Assembly: GCA_902796875.1 (NCBI GenBank)
Contig: CADBQT010000011.1
Span: forward strand, 1 to 7,316
DNA length: 7,316 nt
Direction: 5' to 3'
Source: an uncultured Eubacteriales bacterium
Lineage (GTDB): Bacteria; Bacillota; Clostridia; Peptostreptococcales; Anaerovoracaceae
Each line of letters begins with the position of its first letter. The stretch's first letter is position 1. The notes below the pieces were generated by a model that was not told the origin of the DNA, made no database searches, and saw only the letters and a program-made list of their open reading frames with translations. This document shows, one piece after another, positions 6,313 to 7,316 of the stretch. The translations under genes and the position numbers were made by a program.

Positions 6313-6350
6313 TTGTTGAATTTCCCGAATGAAACGTCTACTATTAGAAT
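6313..6350 (+). promoter_or_regulatory. Promoter/operator region of the dehydrogenase gene
   Basis: The TTGTTGAA element (6313-6330) recurs here in the same orientation as before the AraC gene. TTGAAT (6316-6321) could serve as -35 for TACTAT (6339-6344, 17-bp spacing). A better -10, TAGAAT (6345-6350), lacks a good -35 and could depend on an activator. Further downstream lie inverted repeats GTCTA/TAGAC (6336-6354) and ATTGTT/AACAAT (6371-6386). No convincing terminator separates the AraC gene from this region; CGGGAA/TTCCCG (6294-6327) is a weak stem without T-tract. Confidence 0.4.
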
Positions 6351-6407
6351 AGACAGAATATTCGTAAGTAATTGTTTAGTAACAATGACAGTATGGAGGT
6401 AATAGTA

Positions 6408-7316
6408 ATGAAGTTATTAATCATCGGAGCAGGCGGAGTCGGAACGTCCGCGGCAAAGATCATCGAGAGAGCCGGAGCAGACGGTGACTGGGCCGAAAAG
6501 GTCGTCGTTGCCGACTACGATGAAGAGAGAGCCAAGAAAGTTGCCAACGAGATCTGCGGCGGGGGCAAGTTCGTCCCGGCACAGATCGACGCCATGAGCG
6601 CGGACAGCATCAAGGCTGTCGCCAAAGAGCACGATATCGACTTCGCCATGAACGCCTGCGATCCCAGAATGAACGAGACCATCTTCGACACCTGTCTGGA
6701 GATCGGCATCGGTTATCTGGACTGCGCCATGACGCTGGGCACGGAGCATCCGGAAAAGCCCTACGAGCTGGCACACATCAAACTGGGCGACTATCAGTTC
6801 GCCAAGCAGAAGGAATGGGAAGCTTCCGGCAACATCGCCATCTGCGGTTCCGGCGTGGAGCCCGGCATGGCGGACGTATTCGCCAAGTATGCGGACAAGC
6901 ACCTCTTCGACAAGATCGACAGAGTGGACGTCCGTGACGGCGACAACTATGGCAACACGGATTCCGACTTCGGATTCTCCGTATGGACCACCATCGAAGA
7001 GTGCCTGCAGCCCCCGGTGATCTGGGAAAAGAACGATGAGTTCCCCGAAGGCCACTGGTTCTGCACCGAGCAGTTCTCCGAGCCGGAGATCTTTAACTTC
7101 CCCGGCGGCATCGGCGATGTGGAAGTCGTCAACGTGGAGCACGAAGAGGTCCTGCTGGTACCCAGAGAGATCGACTGCAACAGAGTAACGTTCAAGTACG
7201 GCGTTCCCGCGGACTTCCGGGCCAAGTTGCTTGTCCTTCACGAGTACGGCCTTGCCGACAAGAGAACCAAGATCAAGGTCGGCGACAGCGAGATCACTCC
7301 GAGAGACTTTGTCTGC
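6408..7316 (+). CDS. Saccharopine dehydrogenase-family oxidoreductase (3' truncated by window)
   Basis: The frame stays open to the right edge, giving 303 residues; relatives usually have about 400-430, so roughly a quarter is missing. The N-terminus is a Rossmann fold with the nucleotide loop GAGGVG (7-12) and Asp36 at the end of the second strand, which favours NAD(H) over NADP(H). Further family marks are MNACDPRMN (81-89), YLDCAM (103-108) and the substrate-domain turn CGSGVEPGMADVFAKYA (146-162), matching the GxxPGxxxxFA region of saccharopine/carboxynorspermidine dehydrogenases. The family joins or splits amino acids and carbonyl compounds (lysine or polyamine pathways); the exact substrate is not clear. 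GGAGG (6395-6399) lies 8 nt before the ATG, a near-ideal ribosome site. Arginine is mostly AGA, unlike the CGG/CGC-rich regulator genes, suggesting strong expression. It follows the AraC gene by 117 bp and may be its target. Confidence 0.85.
   Translation, partial: MKLLIIGAGGVGTSAAKIIERAGADGDWAEKVVVADYDEERAKKVANEICGGGKFVPAQIDAMSADSIKAVAKEHDIDFAMNACDPRMNETIFDTCLEIGIGYLDCAMTLGTEHPEKPYELAHIKLGDYQFAKQKEWEASGNIAICGSGVEPGMADVFAKYADKHLFDKIDRVDVRDGDNYGNTDSDFGFSVWTTIEECLQPPVIWEKNDEFPEGHWFCTEQFSEPEIFNFPGGIGDVEVVNVEHEEVLLVPREIDCNRVTFKYGVPADFRAKLLVLHEYGLADKRTKIKVGDSEITPRDFVC

Noticed and set aside
6417..7241. Minus-strand open frame of 274 codons inside the dehydrogenase gene
   Set aside because: It is opposite to a clear Rossmann-fold coding sequence with a strong ribosome site; no motif or ribosome site supports it.

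Overview
The window is a piece of GC-rich bacterial chromosome. It most likely comes from a Gram-positive Clostridia-type anaerobe (Bacillota). The evidence is a cell-wall/membrane anchor tail of the Gram-positive surface-protein type, strong intrinsic terminators, AGGAGG-type ribosome sites, and a set of regulators (MalT-like LuxR, cupin-AraC) typical of such genomes. The species cannot be named from the sequence.

Layout from left to right. (1) Positions 1-377 hold the 3' end of a surface-protein gene: an Asp/Asn simple-sequence tract, an acidic linker, one hydrophobic segment and a basic tail. A textbook intrinsic terminator follows at 414-456. (2) A good extended -10 promoter (465-492) starts a MalT-like LuxR-family ATPase regulator (540-2912). 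(3) A stand-alone alanyl-tRNA editing protein of the long AlaX type (2920-4203, minus strand) converges on it with only 7 nt between the stop codons. (4) A 530-bp, strongly AT-rich non-coding region (4204-4733) separates this gene from a divergent cupin-AraC regulator. (5) The AraC-family regulator (4734-6290) carries an unusual C-terminal extension of about 240 residues. (6) After 117 bp comes the start of a saccharopine-dehydrogenase-family oxidoreductase (6408 to beyond 7316), still open at the window edge.

The four proteins are familiar families; the least explained part is the 530-bp intergenic region. It holds two perfect DnaA boxes in inverted orientation plus one near-perfect box, two perfect palindromes (14 and 16 bp), and three copies of an octamer, TTGTTGAA, which appears a fourth time in front of the dehydrogenase gene. 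Just before the AraC gene, one CCCTC-containing segment can pair either with an upstream GAGGGA or with the gene's own Shine-Dalgarno region. The region could be a replication-related DnaA-binding locus, a complex divergent control region, or both.

How the genes may work together is inference. The AraC regulator probably controls itself and the dehydrogenase downstream, since both are preceded by the TTGTTGAA element. The dehydrogenase uses mostly AGA for arginine, unlike the CGG/CGC-rich regulator genes, which suggests high expression. The LuxR gene and the AlaX gene are separate transcription units with their own promoters.
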